64,000 nt of DNA, taken from the NCBI RefSeq assembly GCF_002975205.1, contig NZ_PCOC01000001.1, forward strand, positions 310,001-374,000, given 5' to 3'. Positions 63,929 through 64,000 of this stretch are shown here, in pieces. Under the pieces are notes generated by a model, which was not told the origin of the DNA, did not search any database, and saw nothing but the letters and a program-made list of their open reading frames with translations. A program made the position numbers and the translations under genes. Origin of the DNA: Ochrobactrum vermis. Its GTDB lineage: Bacteria > Pseudomonadota > Alphaproteobacteria > Rhizobiales > Rhizobiaceae. Each line of letters begins with the position of its first letter. Positions within the stretch are counted from its first letter, which is position 1.

Positions 63929-64000
63929 ATGGTGCAGAAAGATGCTGGAATTCTGGCGGATGCGGATATTTCCGCGCTGTTTGAAAGCGGTTTGCTGGCG
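63929..64000 (+). CDS. dcd: 2'-deoxycytidine 5'-triphosphate deaminase, long form (N-terminus only)
   Basis: The frame from the ATG at 63929 runs off the right edge after 24 codons. The peptide MVQKDAGILADADISALFES matches the start of the roughly 360-residue Dcd of Rhizobiales as I recall it. Position next to metZ agrees with the Brucella gene order (recalled). An in-frame TTG at 63926 would add one residue. Confidence 0.65.
   Translation, partial: MVQKDAGILADADISALFESGLLA

Overview
The window is a chromosomal segment of an alphaproteobacterium of the order Hyphomicrobiales (Rhizobiales), most likely Brucella/Ochrobactrum or a close relative. Supporting evidence is a GcrA cell-cycle regulator next to argD-argF-hslO, an apaG-metZ-dcd block with a SAM-II riboswitch, a BepR/BepD/BepE-like efflux locus, and two kinds of short palindromic repeats typical of this group. 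I see no rRNA, tRNA, CRISPR array, insertion sequence or phage gene. The identification of the organism is inference from gene content, recalled without a database.

Region 1 (1-7255) is a reductive pyrimidine-catabolism cluster. Dihydropyrimidinase, an N-carbamoyl-beta-alanine amidohydrolase and an NMT1/SsuA-type ABC importer lie on the minus strand, divergent from a RutR-like TetR regulator and a Nudix hydrolase. The first pathway step, dihydropyrimidine dehydrogenase PreT-PreA, lies 16 kb away at 21745-24578. RutR-type boxes (6074-6089 and 24707-24722) precede both halves, so they probably form one regulon.

Region 2 (7249-21636) separates the two halves. It holds two divergent carbohydrate loci. 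The minus-strand locus combines a CUT1-type sugar ABC transporter with a FadR-type regulator and a trans-sulfuration-type PLP enzyme, which is an odd partner. The plus-strand locus carries an aldo/keto reductase, a PfkB kinase resembling E. coli YihV, a DapA-type lyase, a FadR-type regulator and a second CUT1 transporter. Substrates are unknown for both.

Region 3 (24804-38198) is mainly housekeeping and accessory: a DMT exporter, an orphan CoxG-like protein, glucose-6-phosphate isomerase, an aspartoacylase-like enzyme, an HAD phosphatase, a GST, FadD, the BepR-BepD-BepE efflux system, and a 54-residue membrane protein too short for routine gene finding.

Region 4 (38522-57018) holds an orphan amino-acid-type binding protein, PPK2 and PhoR. 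Intermixed with and following these is an exopolysaccharide locus: two GT2 and two GT4 glycosyltransferases, two GNAT-like proteins, a secreted GH-A-like glycosidase, a Wzx-like flippase, an ExoP/Wzz-like protein without a kinase domain, an ExoQ/Wzy-like polymerase and a polysaccharide deacetylase. No priming transferase and no outer-membrane exporter are present. The 626-residue GT2 carries an N-terminal GspE-N/MshEN-like domain. This locus is the best candidate for an undescribed system in the window.

Region 5 (57093-64000) is conserved core: gcrA (three GANTC sites upstream), a 746-base gap with a terminator-ended candidate small transcript, argD-argF-hslO, apaG, metZ under a SAM-II riboswitch with two overlapping hairpins, and the first codons of dcd.
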